Shown here: piece by piece, positions 1-7,474 of the stretch
Position numbering within the stretch: the stretch's first letter is position 1
Layout: every line of letters starts with the position of its first letter
Assembly (NCBI GenBank): GCA_934255105.1
Contig: CAKQNH010000004.1
Coordinates: 1-28,765 of the forward strand
Source of the DNA: an uncultured Pirellulaceae bacterium
Lineage (GTDB): Bacteria; Planctomycetota; Planctomycetia; Pirellulales; Pirellulaceae
Direction: 5' to 3'
DNA length: 28,765 nt
Translations under genes and position numbers: made by a program
Notes under the pieces: model-generated
The model's database searches: none
Told to the model about the DNA's origin: nothing
What the model saw: the letters and a program-made list of their open reading frames with translations, nothing else

Positions 1-558
1 GTATGCAGGGTCATAGTCCCAGGTGTAGCGTCGCTTCTCCCCGCTGGCTCGAAAGGCAATTTCGTCGAGCTGTTTCTGCTCCGCCGCCGGATCAAACTCC
101 GTCGAAGCATACAGTACCCGCCGCCCGTCAGGGTGCAGCCAAGCGCATGTGGTCTTGCCGATGCCCGGTGAGATGCGATGCACGTCGCCGTTTTCGCGAT
201 CCATGGTATAGATTTGGAAAAAGGGATTGCCCGGTTCACGCTCGCTTTGAAACACGATCTGTCGGCCGTCTGCAGAGAAGTACCCCTCCCCTGCGCGCTT
301 GCCTTCGAAAGTCAGTTGACGGATTTCGCTCAACAGCTCTCCCTGCAGTTTGGCTGCCAGAGGCGGATCATCGGCCAGCACGTCTCCCGCAGGTGCTTGT
401 GCGGCGGCATGGGGTAAACCTGCCGCCCCGGCGACTAGGCCAATCAACAGAAACAGCGCCATTAAAGCCGAAGCGCTGGGCCGAGTGAGTCTTGCTAGCG
501 TTTGCGTTAGGAGGGTTGGGGTCGTAACAATTATCACGAGCGACGGTTGGCTGGGCAT
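1..558 (-). CDS. Secreted TolB/PD40-type beta-propeller protein, 5' part (runs off window)
   Basis: The first 186 codons of a minus-strand gene lie here; the gene continues past position 1. Near the N-terminus is a hydrophobic stretch (about residues 33-52, ALMALFLLIGLVAGAAG) ending near an AAAQA motif, which looks like a signal peptide. An alternative start at Met33 (position 462) would give a more normal signal peptide, because the first 32 residues form an unusually long leader. The mature part has propeller motifs such as IRQLTFEGKRAGEGYFSADG and QIYTMDRENGDVHRIS, which are typical of PD40/WD40-like TolB repeats. Proteins of this type are common in planctomycetes and have no assigned reaction. 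It is divergent from the pabA-like gene, with a repeat array in the shared intergenic region. The PD40 fold is fairly certain; the function is unknown. Confidence 0.75.
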   Translation of the reverse strand, partial: MPSQPSLVIIVTTPTLLTQTLARLTRPSASALMALFLLIGLVAGAAGLPHAAAQAPAGDVLADDPPLAAKLQGELLSEIRQLTFEGKRAGEGYFSADGRQIVFQSEREPGNPFFQIYTMDRENGDVHRISPGIGKTTCAWLHPDGRRVLYASTEFDPAAEQKQLDEIAFRASGEKRRYTWDYDPAY

Positions 559-618
559 ATCATAAATCCATTTGTGGCGTTATTGGCGGGTGCTCTCCAC
601 AGTATAACGTTCATCCTC

Positions 619-797
619 CGTGGGATAAGCTTCCAGCTTGTCACTCCCGTGGGATAAGCTTCTAGCTTGTCATTCCCGTGGGATAAGCTTCTAGCTTGTC
701 ATTCCCGTGGGATAAGCTTCTAGCTTGTCATTCCCGTGGGATAAGCTTCCAGCTTGTCACTGAACGATATCAAGACAAGCTGGAAGCTTATCCCACG
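619..797. repeat. Array of 29-bp REP-like palindromic repeats (five direct, one inverted)
   Basis: Five head-to-tail copies start at 619, 648, 677, 706 and 735 with an exact 29-bp period. A sixth copy lies in opposite orientation at 774-797. The core is GATAAGCT-TCC-AGCTTGTC, an 8-bp stem with one G/T wobble and a 3-base loop, preceded by CGTGG. Copies differ only at the loop (TTCC or TTCT) and in the ACTCC/ATTCC tail. The inverted copy could pair with any direct copy to form a larger hairpin. The array fills the gap between two divergent genes. The same repeat family recurs at 20953-21108. Confidence 0.9.
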
Positions 798-819
798 TTA
801 GCCACCTCCGAGAGCGAGC

Positions 820-847
820 TTTTCGGAAAAGCGATCTGAGTTACAAT
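820..847 (+). promoter_or_regulatory. Possible sigma70-type promoter for the pabA-like gene
   Basis: A TACAAT hexamer at 842-847 lies 41 bases before the ATG at 888, with a weak TTTTCG about 16 bases upstream at 820-825. The -10 is good and the -35 is poor. This is inference from position and hexamer match only. Confidence 0.3.
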
Positions 848-887
848 AGACCTTTTCGGCCGGTTCCCCACCAGCACAGAACCACTA

Positions 888-1502
888 ATGATTTTAGTCC
901 TCGATAACTACGATTCGTTTACTTACAATCTAGTCCAGCGTCTGGGCGAGATCGATCCAGCCGTAGACGTGCGCGTCGTGCGCAACGACAAAATCACGAT
1001 TCAAGAAATTCGCCAACTGCAGCCGGAGCGGATATTGATCTCGCCCGGCCCGTGCACGCCTGACCAAGCTGGTATCAGCCTAGCCATCGTCGCGCAATTG
1101 ATGGGCGAATTCCCAATTTTGGGCGTCTGCTTGGGGCATCAAGCGATCGGTCAAGCCTTGGGGGGCACGATCGTGCGTGCGGCGGAGTTGATGCATGGCA
1201 AAACCGACGCGATTGCCCACGACAACCGTGGCTTTTTCGCGGGACTGCCCAATCCGTTCATCGCCACTCGCTATCATTCGCTGGTGATCGAACCGGCGAG
1301 TCTACCTGCGGAACTGGAGGTCTCAGCCTGGGTCGATGCGGCCGACGGGGAGCGCACGATCATGGGAGTGCGTCATCGCGTGCATCCGCTGGAAGGTTGG
1401 CAATTCCACCCCGAGAGCTTTCTGACCGAACCCGGCATTGAATTGCTGCGTCGATTTCTAAGTTGGCAAATCGATGGTGCTCTGACGACCACGGTTCGGT
1501 AG
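888..1502 (+). CDS. pabA: Anthranilate / aminodeoxychorismate synthase glutamine amidotransferase subunit
   Basis: A 204-residue class I glutamine amidotransferase of the TrpG/PabA family. It hydrolyses glutamine and passes ammonia to a chorismate-binding partner (TrpE or PabB) for anthranilate or aminodeoxychorismate synthesis in the cytoplasm. The N-terminal MILVLDNYDSFTYNL motif is diagnostic. The nucleophile Cys81 lies in GVCLGHQAIG, and His174 and Glu176 lie in WQFHPES, completing the Cys-His-Glu triad; HGKT (103-106) is also present. Length is normal for a free subunit. No partner gene is in the window, so the choice between tryptophan and folate, or an amphibolic role in both, cannot be made. 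It is followed 69 bases later by aroDE on the same strand, which supplies shikimate on the way to chorismate, so co-expression is plausible. Confidence 0.93.
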   Translation: MILVLDNYDSFTYNLVQRLGEIDPAVDVRVVRNDKITIQEIRQLQPERILISPGPCTPDQAGISLAIVAQLMGEFPILGVCLGHQAIGQALGGTIVRAAELMHGKTDAIAHDNRGFFAGLPNPFIATRYHSLVIEPASLPAELEVSAWVDAADGERTIMGVRHRVHPLEGWQFHPESFLTEPGIELLRRFLSWQIDGALTTTVR

Positions 1503-1571
1503 AGTTGTCCACGAGCGAATGGAAGTTCGTCCCCCGCCGATCCACCCTGCTTTTGAGATGTTGGAATTTGT

Positions 1572-3080
1572 ATGTTGTGTGTAACGATTGGCCGCAGTCG
1601 CCATAAGGCCATGCTTGCCGAGTATCAGTATCTGGCCGAAAAAGGGGCCGACTTGGTCGAAATGCGACTCGACTATATCGGGCGACATATCGACCTCAAA
1701 CGCCTGCTCGCCCAGCGGCATTGTCCGGTGGTGATCACCTGTCGCCGCAAAGAGGACGGCGGGCGTTGGGAGAAAACCGAACAAGAGCGATTGATGTTGC
1801 TGCGCAGCGCGATTGCCAGTGGGGTCGACTTTGTCGATCTGGAAGATGACATCGCCGAGAGCATTCCACGCTACGGGGCGACCAAGCGCATCGTCAGTTT
1901 GCACGATTTTGAACGCACGCCTGAAGATCTAGAGGAGATTCACGCCCGCTTGGCCGCCATGGACGCCGACGTGGTCAAGATCGCCACGATGGCCAATTCA
2001 TTTACCGACTGCATCCGCATGCTGCGGCTGGTTGAATCGGCCACGATCCCAACTATCGGTTTATGTATGGGGGACATGGGCGCGGTCACCCGAATTTTGG
2101 GCCTGCGCTACGGTGCGCCTTTTACCTTCACCACTATTTCGTCGGAGCGCAAGATTGCTCCAGGACAAATCACCTTTGAAACCATGCGCGATGTTTATCG
2201 TCCGCAGCAGATCGACGAAACCACTCGTCTATTTGGCGTGGTAGCCGATCCTGTGGCCCACTCGCTCAGCCCACAGATTCACAATGCGGCTTTTCATCAC
2301 AACGGGCTCAACTGTCGCTACCTTCCCTTTCGCATCATATCTGAAGAGCTGCCTCTATTTCTGGAATGGTGCAAGCAATCTGGCGTAGAAGGGTTGAGCG
2401 TCACGATCCCTCACAAAGAGGCGATGCTGGGGCTGATGGACGAAGCCGAGTCGGCCAGTCAAGGGATTGGAGCGATCAACACGGTATCGATCCAGCCACC
2501 AGTGGCCAGCGGTTACAACACGGACTACCGCGCGGCCATGGATTGTTTGACTGAGGCGATGAAGACTCAGACTGTGAGTCGCAATCAGACGGTCCGCGAA
2601 GAAGATCTGTTCCGGGGACGAGGCGTGCTGTTGCTGGGTGCCGGCGGGGTAGCTCGCGCAATCGGCTATGGTTTGCGGCAGCGCGGGGCTGATGTCGCCA
2701 TTGCCAGCCGCACTCAGGATCGCGCAGAGGAATTGGCGAGGGCCATTGGCGGCCGCGCCATACCTTGGGCGCAGCGACACGAACTGCGCGTGGGCATCCT
2801 GGTCAACTGCACACCCGTGGGCATGCATCCCGACATCGATCGCAGCCCCTATCTGGCTGAAAAATTCCATTCGGATGTGATCGTATTTGACACTGTCTAC
2901 ACTCCCGAGCAGACGCTGTTTATCAAAGATGCAAAAAGCAAAGGCTGCTTTGTGATCAACGGCCTAGACATGTTTGTCAGGCAGGCTGCCTACCAGTACA
3001 AGCTATTTACCGGTTTGGAGCCTCCCAGCCGATTGATGCGCGAAACCGTCAAACGCTTGACCTCACCCGTAAAGTATTAA
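1572..3080 (+). CDS. aroDE: Bifunctional type I 3-dehydroquinate dehydratase / shikimate dehydrogenase
   Basis: A 502-residue fusion catalysing two consecutive steps of the shikimate pathway. Residues about 1-212 are a type I dehydroquinase: His111 in SLHDFERTP and Lys136 in VKIATMA match the catalytic His and Schiff-base Lys, and IAPGQ near 195-199 fits the substrate loop. Residues about 218-502 are shikimate dehydrogenase: SLSP (231-234), VTIPHK with Lys282, INT around 302-304, NTD (316-318), and the NADP-binding Rossmann loop GAGGVARA (356-363). The C-terminal DMFVRQAAYQY motif is also typical. All key residues are present, so both activities are expected. Such AroDE fusions are known in plants, chlamydiae and planctomycetes. 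The first dehydratase residues start close to the ATG, so there is little room for another start. Confidence 0.96.
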   Translation: MLCVTIGRSRHKAMLAEYQYLAEKGADLVEMRLDYIGRHIDLKRLLAQRHCPVVITCRRKEDGGRWEKTEQERLMLLRSAIASGVDFVDLEDDIAESIPRYGATKRIVSLHDFERTPEDLEEIHARLAAMDADVVKIATMANSFTDCIRMLRLVESATIPTIGLCMGDMGAVTRILGLRYGAPFTFTTISSERKIAPGQITFETMRDVYRPQQIDETTRLFGVVADPVAHSLSPQIHNAAFHHNGLNCRYLPFRIISEELPLFLEWCKQSGVEGLSVTIPHKEAMLGLMDEAESASQGIGAINTVSIQPPVASGYNTDYRAAMDCLTEAMKTQTVSRNQTVREEDLFRGRGVLLLGAGGVARAIGYGLRQRGADVAIASRTQDRAEELARAIGGRAIPWAQRHELRVGILVNCTPVGMHPDIDRSPYLAEKFHSDVIVFDTVYTPEQTLFIKDAKSKGCFVINGLDMFVRQAAYQYKLFTGLEPPSRLMRETVKRLTSPVKY

Positions 3081-3088
3081 GTGCGCCC

Positions 3089-3204
3089 CGTAGAACGAGC
3101 ACTCCTGCCCGTTTTTACCCCACAGCCGTAGAACGGGCACTCCTGCCCGTTTTTACCCCACAAGCCGTAGAACGGGCACTCCTGCCCGTTTTTACCCCAC
3201 AAGC
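3089..3204. repeat. Three copies of a 38-39-bp REP-like repeat (GGGCA-CTCC-TGCCC palindrome)
   Basis: Copies at 3089-3126, 3127-3165 and 3166-3204 each contain AACGGGCA-CTCC-TGCCCGTT, a perfect 8-bp stem with a 4-base loop (the first copy has one change in the left arm). A TTTTACCCCACA tail follows. The array starts nine bases after the aroDE stop and could also act as an RNA hairpin at the transcript end. Its last tail forms the left end of the foldback element at 3193. Confidence 0.88.
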
Positions 3205-3439
3205 CATTCCCTGCCCACGCGAATCGTACCCCTGCCCGCGCGCGGGAGGGGTCGAGCCTAGGCGAGGGGGAGGGCGGAAGGGGGAGGGCGGAAACGGATT
3301 AACGGATTGCACAGATGTAGATTGCGCTTGCCCTCTCCCTCGCTTAGGCTCGACCTCTCCCAGAGGGAGAGGATCCAGTGCGAGCAGAGCTAACGCAAGA
3401 AAATCGATAGGGAAAAGACTCGTGAAAAGTTGTGGGGTA
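3193..3439 (+). repeat. Foldback (MITE-like) dispersed element, copy A, 247 bp
   Basis: The element is bounded by 8-bp terminal inverted repeats, TACCCCAC at 3193-3200 and GTGGGGTA at 3432-3439. Inside, two arms are near reverse complements (around 3231-3285 and 3329-3373, both containing a GGTCGAGCC-type core), separated by a spacer that includes GGATTAACGGATTGCACAG. It carries two units of a 14-bp G-rich tandem repeat. A second copy lies inverted at 27888-28148 and agrees over almost its whole length, apart from one additional 14-bp unit and scattered substitutions. There is no coding capacity for a transposase, so it would be non-autonomous if mobile. Confidence 0.85.
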
Positions 3440-3441
3440 TA

Positions 3442-3590
3442 AAACGGGCGGGAGTGCGCGATCTACTTTGCAAACGGGCAGGAGTGCGCGATCTACTTTG
3501 CAAACGGGCAGGAGTGCGCGTTCTACGTTGCAAACGGGCAAGAGTGCGCGTTTTACGTTGCAAACGGGCAGGAGTGCCCGTTCTACGTTG
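3442..3590. repeat. Five copies of a 30-bp REP-like repeat, period exact
   Basis: Units start at 3442, 3472, 3502, 3532 and 3562. Each begins AAACGGGCAGGAGTG and ends in CTACGTTGC or CTACTTTGC. This is the same palindrome as at 3089-3204 but in reverse orientation and with a different period. Only the last copy keeps the intact right arm TGCCCGTT; the first four read TGCGCG, which breaks one pair in the stem. Homogenised spacing with a shared broken arm suggests recent tandem amplification of a decayed copy. Confidence 0.88.
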
Positions 3591-3605
3591 GTGGAACCAA
3601 ACACT

Positions 3606-5114
3606 CTATCGAGCCGTCATCTTACAGATGAAAATTTGATTGTGAGTTGGCCGTCGATTGGCGGTTGCATGATCGGCGAGCACCGCCGGGTCAATCGCCG
3701 AGTCAACCGCCGAGTCAACCGCCGAGTCAACCGCCGAGTCAACTTTGGGGCGGACATATGCGATCTGCCTGCCGTCCGGCGAGAACACGCACGCTTCAGC
3801 CCTTGGAGCCTCGGCAGCCGCAAAGACCTGCGTCAAACGCTGCGTCACACCAGTCGACGTATTGGTAACGCACACACTTCCCCCCATAGTGTGCGCGATC
3901 CATCGGCCATCGGGACTCCACGTGAACGCGGATGCAATGTCCTGTGGGTTTCGCGTCAACTGGACCAATTGCTGATCGCTCGGGCGGACCGTCCAAAGTT
4001 GAACTACGCCCTCGTTATCGCGCATGAGAAAGGCAATGCGTGCTCCATCCGGGGAGCTGCGCAGCCAGTGTCGCGGCCCTTGGATTCCTGGATATTTTCG
4101 TTCTGCGGTGAATGTTAAACGCCGCTGTGCCACACCGTGGGGCGGACGCGGGCGAGTCGTCGCGGTGCCTTCAAGCGGACCTTCACCAGCCTGCGTAAGA
4201 TCGTCGGGTAGATCAAGTACAAAGACTTCGCTCACATGCCGCCCGTCCGGTCTGACCACTTCCCCTTGAAACGCGATCGCCCGTCGTTGGCGCTTACCAT
4301 CATCGCGCACATAGCCCGCACTGCCGATCCAAGCATCTTCGCAAGCTCGACAGATTTGATCTGACCCTGGGTGGGGCTGATCCAGCGTGCTGCTAACCAC
4401 TACCGAAAAATATCGACCGCCATGGTTGCGCGAATTGCGATCGCCAACGGCGACGCGGTTGTGTGGCAGAAATACTGCAGGCACGCTAACGCCTATCTGG
4501 CGCGCATTGCGTTCATGTGTAGATTGGTCCCGTTCAGGGAGTGCGTCCAGTTCGGCAAGCACGTGGTCTTCGTAGGTAAATGCAATCCACTCTCCATCCG
4601 CTGAAAATGTATGCACATGGCTGCCACCCCGCAGGGCACCTGCCGTGAAAGGCGGCTCAATGTCGCGCGCGTCCACGTTGATCGGATGGGTGGCAACTCC
4701 GCCATCGATGATGACACCGCGCCGATGCCAGGCATTGTAGTTCCAGTTCGCCGAGGGATCTTCGGGGCCATGTATAAAGACGATTTGATCTGCCACTGGT
4801 GACGCCGTTACGACTCCCACACAAGCAGCGCGTTGCGATTCGTAAACAGTCTGTACCGCGCCGGACGCAACATGGACGCGTTCTATTCGGTTTCCGTCGA
4901 AGACCGATCCGAACGGGTCGCTGCGCACGTCATAGTAGATCCACTCCCCGTCATGCGACCAAACACTCGCATTCGTTAGCATGTGATTATAAGCGTCCGA
5001 CGTAAGTTGCCGTTCATCGCCTCGGAGCTCCAATTCACTTGCGTTAATGGACAACCCAAAGAACGTGGTAGCCAGTAGCATGGCCACACACAGGAGTAGG
5101 AGTAGATCGTGCAT
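3606..5114 (-). CDS. Secreted YidR-like (DUF3748) beta-propeller protein
   Basis: A 502-residue protein of the DUF3748 family, whose best-known member is E. coli YidR. Family-typical stretches are clear from the sequence: MLTNASVWSHDGEWIYYDVR, VVTASPVADQIVFIHGPEDP, HRRGVIIDGG, LRGGSHVHTFSADGEWIAFTYEDHV, and GIQGPRHWLRSSPDGARIAFLMRD. A signal peptide is visible (residues 1-26, MHDLLLLLCVAMLLATTFFG...INA), so export is likely, unlike YidR as I recall it. No reaction is known for the family. Near the C-terminus a DSAV tandem repeat (encoded at 3685-3744) plus about 15 more residues sits between FSPDGRQIAYVRP and NQIFICKMTAR, the two strands of the last blade. The ATG at 5114 has no clear Shine-Dalgarno. 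Family assignment is strong; function is unknown. Confidence 0.9.
   Translation of the reverse strand: MHDLLLLLCVAMLLATTFFGLSINASELELRGDERQLTSDAYNHMLTNASVWSHDGEWIYYDVRSDPFGSVFDGNRIERVHVASGAVQTVYESQRAACVGVVTASPVADQIVFIHGPEDPSANWNYNAWHRRGVIIDGGVATHPINVDARDIEPPFTAGALRGGSHVHTFSADGEWIAFTYEDHVLAELDALPERDQSTHERNARQIGVSVPAVFLPHNRVAVGDRNSRNHGGRYFSVVVSSTLDQPHPGSDQICRACEDAWIGSAGYVRDDGKRQRRAIAFQGEVVRPDGRHVSEVFVLDLPDDLTQAGEGPLEGTATTRPRPPHGVAQRRLTFTAERKYPGIQGPRHWLRSSPDGARIAFLMRDNEGVVQLWTVRPSDQQLVQLTRNPQDIASAFTWSPDGRWIAHTMGGSVCVTNTSTGVTQRLTQVFAAAEAPRAEACVFSPDGRQIAYVRPKVDSAVDSAVDSAVDSAIDPAVLADHATANRRPTHNQIFICKMTAR
3685..3744 (-). repeat. In-frame 12-bp minisatellite (five units) in the yidR-like gene
   Basis: Five consecutive 12-bp units (plus-strand GCCGAGTCAACC with small changes in the first and last) encode the repeated tetrapeptide D-S-A-V/I. 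The unit length keeps the frame for any copy number. Confidence 0.92.
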
Positions 5115-5433
5115 GAAGGACTCAACTCGTCGTCAATAGTGGAAGCTAAGAAGTGGAACCGATGCGGGAAGTGCTGAGCTAGTCGCCACGCATTTTCGCT
5201 AATTTCATTCGTGCCAGCTTAGCATGTCAAGCAGCGTGAGAAGAATTACTGTTTACCCAAAGTCTGGCGACTTGGGCTACCAATAGCTGCGATAGTTATA
5301 GTTGGCCCGATGTCGAGTCGTTTTCGATTCAGGCGGCGGAGACGCTAGCCAGTCGCCGGAGATGCTAGAATGAGCTGTGTCTGCTTCGACATCTACCCAC
5401 TGCATAGCGGCTAATTTGATGATTGGAATTGGG
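5115..5433. other. Divergent intergenic region, no gene seen
   Basis: This 319-base gap separates the divergent yidR-like and sialidase-like genes, so it must hold both promoters. I see no convincing -35/-10 pair, no RNA gene and no translated remnant. The only structure noted is an imperfect direct repeat, GGAGACGCTAG at 5338-5348 and GGAGATGCTAG at 5358-5368. Confidence 0.5.
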
Positions 5434-7335
5434 ATGAATAGAACTCTGCTGCTCGGATTGTTTTCGCTGTTTCTTGTGACGTTCGCTTGGTCGGCAACTG
5501 CACAGGACAGTCCCGATCTTCCCACGCTGGATATCTCGGGCGAGAGCCAGCGGCAGACGGTCATCGCCGCAGGCACGCCACAGACTTACCAAGGACATCC
5601 GACAACGCTCTTGCTGCCCGGAACCAACACGTTGTTTTGTGTGTGGAGCATCAATCACGGAGGTGCTGCGGGGCCGATGGCGCGCAGCGACGACGGTGGC
5701 CTGACTTGGATTCGCCTGGACGATTCGCTACCGCCGGGTTTTTCAACTCATCAAAACTGTCCCAGCATCTATCGCATGGTCGACCCTTCGGGCACAGAGC
5801 GGTTATGGGTTTTTTCAGCCTCGCTCGGCACGCGTGCTGGCCCAGGTATGCCGAGCATCATGAGCGAAGACACCGGGCGAACGTGGCAGGAAATGCCACC
5901 GCTGGGCTTTCCTTGCGTGATGACTTTTAGCAGCATCGTGCGACTCAACGACGGACGTTATTTGGGTTTGTACCACAAGGGGCCGGATGGGCACGACAAG
6001 TCTCCGCTGCAGGTCTTGCAAACTCTCAGTAGCGACGGCGGATTCACTTGGACCGACCCTCGCGTGGTGGCTTCAGTTCCCGGCAAGGATCCGTGCGAAC
6101 CGTTCGTGTTTCGCTCGCCGGCGGGCGACGAACTATGTTGCTTGATGCGCGAGAACACGCATCGAGGACGCAGCTTGATGATGTTCTCAAGCGACGAAGG
6201 AGCAACTTGGAACGAACCCATCGATACTCCCTGGGGTCTGAGCGGTGATCGCCATATAGGAGTTCAAGCCGATGATGGCAGGTTCGTCTTCGCCTTTCGC
6301 GATATGGCACCGGATAGCAGCACGCGTGGCCATTTTGTCGCTTGGGTCGGTACTTACGACGACATCAAACGCGGACATGGAGGACAGTACCGTGTCAAGC
6401 TATTGCATAATTATGCGGATCGAGTCACCGATTGCGGCTACCCCGGCGTAGAGTTATTGCCGGATGGCACGCTTGTAGCTACGACCTATATCAAGTACCG
6501 TCCGGGCCCTGAAAAACACTCCGTCGTCTGCACTCGCTTCAAGCTGGCTGAGTTGGACTCGGCTGCCGATTCGGTAGTGGTTCCAGCAGTTGATCCAGTA
6601 GTTGATCCGGCAGTTAATTCGGCAGTCAATTCGGAAGAGGCTAGTCAATTGTTGCGGCAGGCGAACGACTTACTGAATCAAGAGCAGTATTCGCAGGCGG
6701 CGGCTAAGGCGTCCGCCGCAGCAGCAATGGCAAGCGATACTCCACAACTTTTGCAGCATGCCGCAGAAATACTCTATCGTTCGGGCGCGTCGGCCAAGAG
6801 TTTGCCACTGTTCGAGCGCGTGATCGAACTGCTCCCCGACTCGGCGCCATTCAATTGGCAACGTGGCATCGCGTTATGTAGTTGCGGAAAATTTGCCGAC
6901 GGTGCAAAGCAGTTTGAAGCACATCATAGTGTCAACCCGGACGATGTTGAAAATTCCGCTTGGTACTTTCTGTGCGTGGCCAAGACACAGGGGCTCGAAG
7001 CCGCACGTAGGACGGTCATCCCTAGTCGTGGCGACGGGCGGCAACCGCTGATGAGCGTGTTAGAGATGCTGCAGCAGAAGCTGGAACCAGCACAAGTCCT
7101 TGAGGCGGCCTCTGCCAACACGCAGCCCGGTTCGCAGCGACAACGGGCAGAGTTTTATGCGGCCCTCTATGTCGGTCTGTACTATGACGCATTAGGGGAC
7201 AGCCAACGGGCAGCCACTTATCTGAAACACAGTTTGGCGACTGGTGATAGGGGTTATATGGTTGATGTGGCTCGTGTCTATCTGGCCGATCGTCTTACTC
7301 ATTCCGACAAGGCGAAAAAACTACCGTCAAAGTAG
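5434..7335 (+). CDS. Secreted sialidase-fold (BNR/Asp-box) protein with C-terminal TPR domain
   Basis: The ATG at 5434 begins a good signal peptide ([21 protein letters not shown], cleavage near residue 23), so I prefer it to in-frame ATGs at 5377 and 5419. The protein is 633 residues. Residues about 45-375 have four Asp-box motifs, SDDGGLTW (84-91), SEDTGRTW (144-151), SSDGGFTW (199-206) and SSDEGATW (252-259), marking a six-bladed sialidase propeller. Candidate substrate arginines lie in LMRENTHRG and FAFRDMAP. A low-complexity linker of VDPAV/VNSAV repeats (DNA 6577-6636) follows, then about 230 residues with TPR-like helices (for example [42 protein letters not shown]). A glycan-acting role outside the cytoplasm is inferred; true sialidase activity is not established. 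Bordered by the divergent yidR-like gene. Confidence 0.85.
   Translation: MNRTLLLGLFSLFLVTFAWSATAQDSPDLPTLDISGESQRQTVIAAGTPQTYQGHPTTLLLPGTNTLFCVWSINHGGAAGPMARSDDGGLTWIRLDDSLPPGFSTHQNCPSIYRMVDPSGTERLWVFSASLGTRAGPGMPSIMSEDTGRTWQEMPPLGFPCVMTFSSIVRLNDGRYLGLYHKGPDGHDKSPLQVLQTLSSDGGFTWTDPRVVASVPGKDPCEPFVFRSPAGDELCCLMRENTHRGRSLMMFSSDEGATWNEPIDTPWGLSGDRHIGVQADDGRFVFAFRDMAPDSSTRGHFVAWVGTYDDIKRGHGGQYRVKLLHNYADRVTDCGYPGVELLPDGTLVATTYIKYRPGPEKHSVVCTRFKLAELDSAADSVVVPAVDPVVDPAVNSAVNSEEASQLLRQANDLLNQEQYSQAAAKASAAAAMASDTPQLLQHAAEILYRSGASAKSLPLFERVIELLPDSAPFNWQRGIALCSCGKFADGAKQFEAHHSVNPDDVENSAWYFLCVAKTQGLEAARRTVIPSRGDGRQPLMSVLEMLQQKLEPAQVLEAASANTQPGSQRQRAEFYAALYVGLYYDALGDSQRAATYLKHSLATGDRGYMVDVARVYLADRLTHSDKAKKLPSK
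6577..6636 (+). repeat. In-frame 12-bp degenerate minisatellite in the sialidase-TPR linker
   Basis: Five 12-bp units of the type GTTGATCCAGTA encode V-[DNV]-[PS]-[AVE] tetrapeptides exactly between the propeller and the TPR region. Units differ by one to four bases, so it is older or more diverged than the arrays at 3685-3744 and 21203-21334. Confidence 0.8.
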
Positions 7336-7423
7336 GGCTTTTTAAGAATTCTTTCTGCAATCCGTGCAATTGCGCAATTTGTAATGTAGTGTTTCACAGC
7401 CAGTTTTCCCGATTGGGTAAAGC

Positions 7424-7451
7424 TTGCCGAACTGGCACTACGTCGTACACA
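7424..7451 (+). promoter_or_regulatory. Possible promoter ahead of the tad operon
   Basis: TTGCCG at 7424-7429 and TACACA at 7446-7451 are 16 bases apart and end 23 bases before the cpaF ATG. Both hexamers match the sigma70 consensus only partly. Inference from position. Confidence 0.25.
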
Positions 7452-7474
7452 ATTGACCTGCAGGATTGCATTTC

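Noticed and set aside
3..488. Plus-strand 161-codon frame at the window start
   Set aside because: The opposite strand encodes a signal peptide and PD40 motifs; the plus frame is Arg/Pro-rich and lacks protein character.
619..797. CRISPR-like regular spacing (29-bp period)
   Set aside because: The whole unit repeats with no unique spacers, and no cas gene is present. The same holds for the 30-bp array at 3442-3590.
1458..1904. Minus-strand 148-codon frame overlapping pabA and aroDE
   Set aside because: Antisense to two genes with intact catalytic motifs; it is a shadow frame.
3432..4118. Open frame of 228 codons on the plus strand rich in TGRSARSTLQ repeats
   Set aside because: It is the translation of the 30-bp repeat array followed by antisense of the yidR-like gene, not a protein-like sequence.
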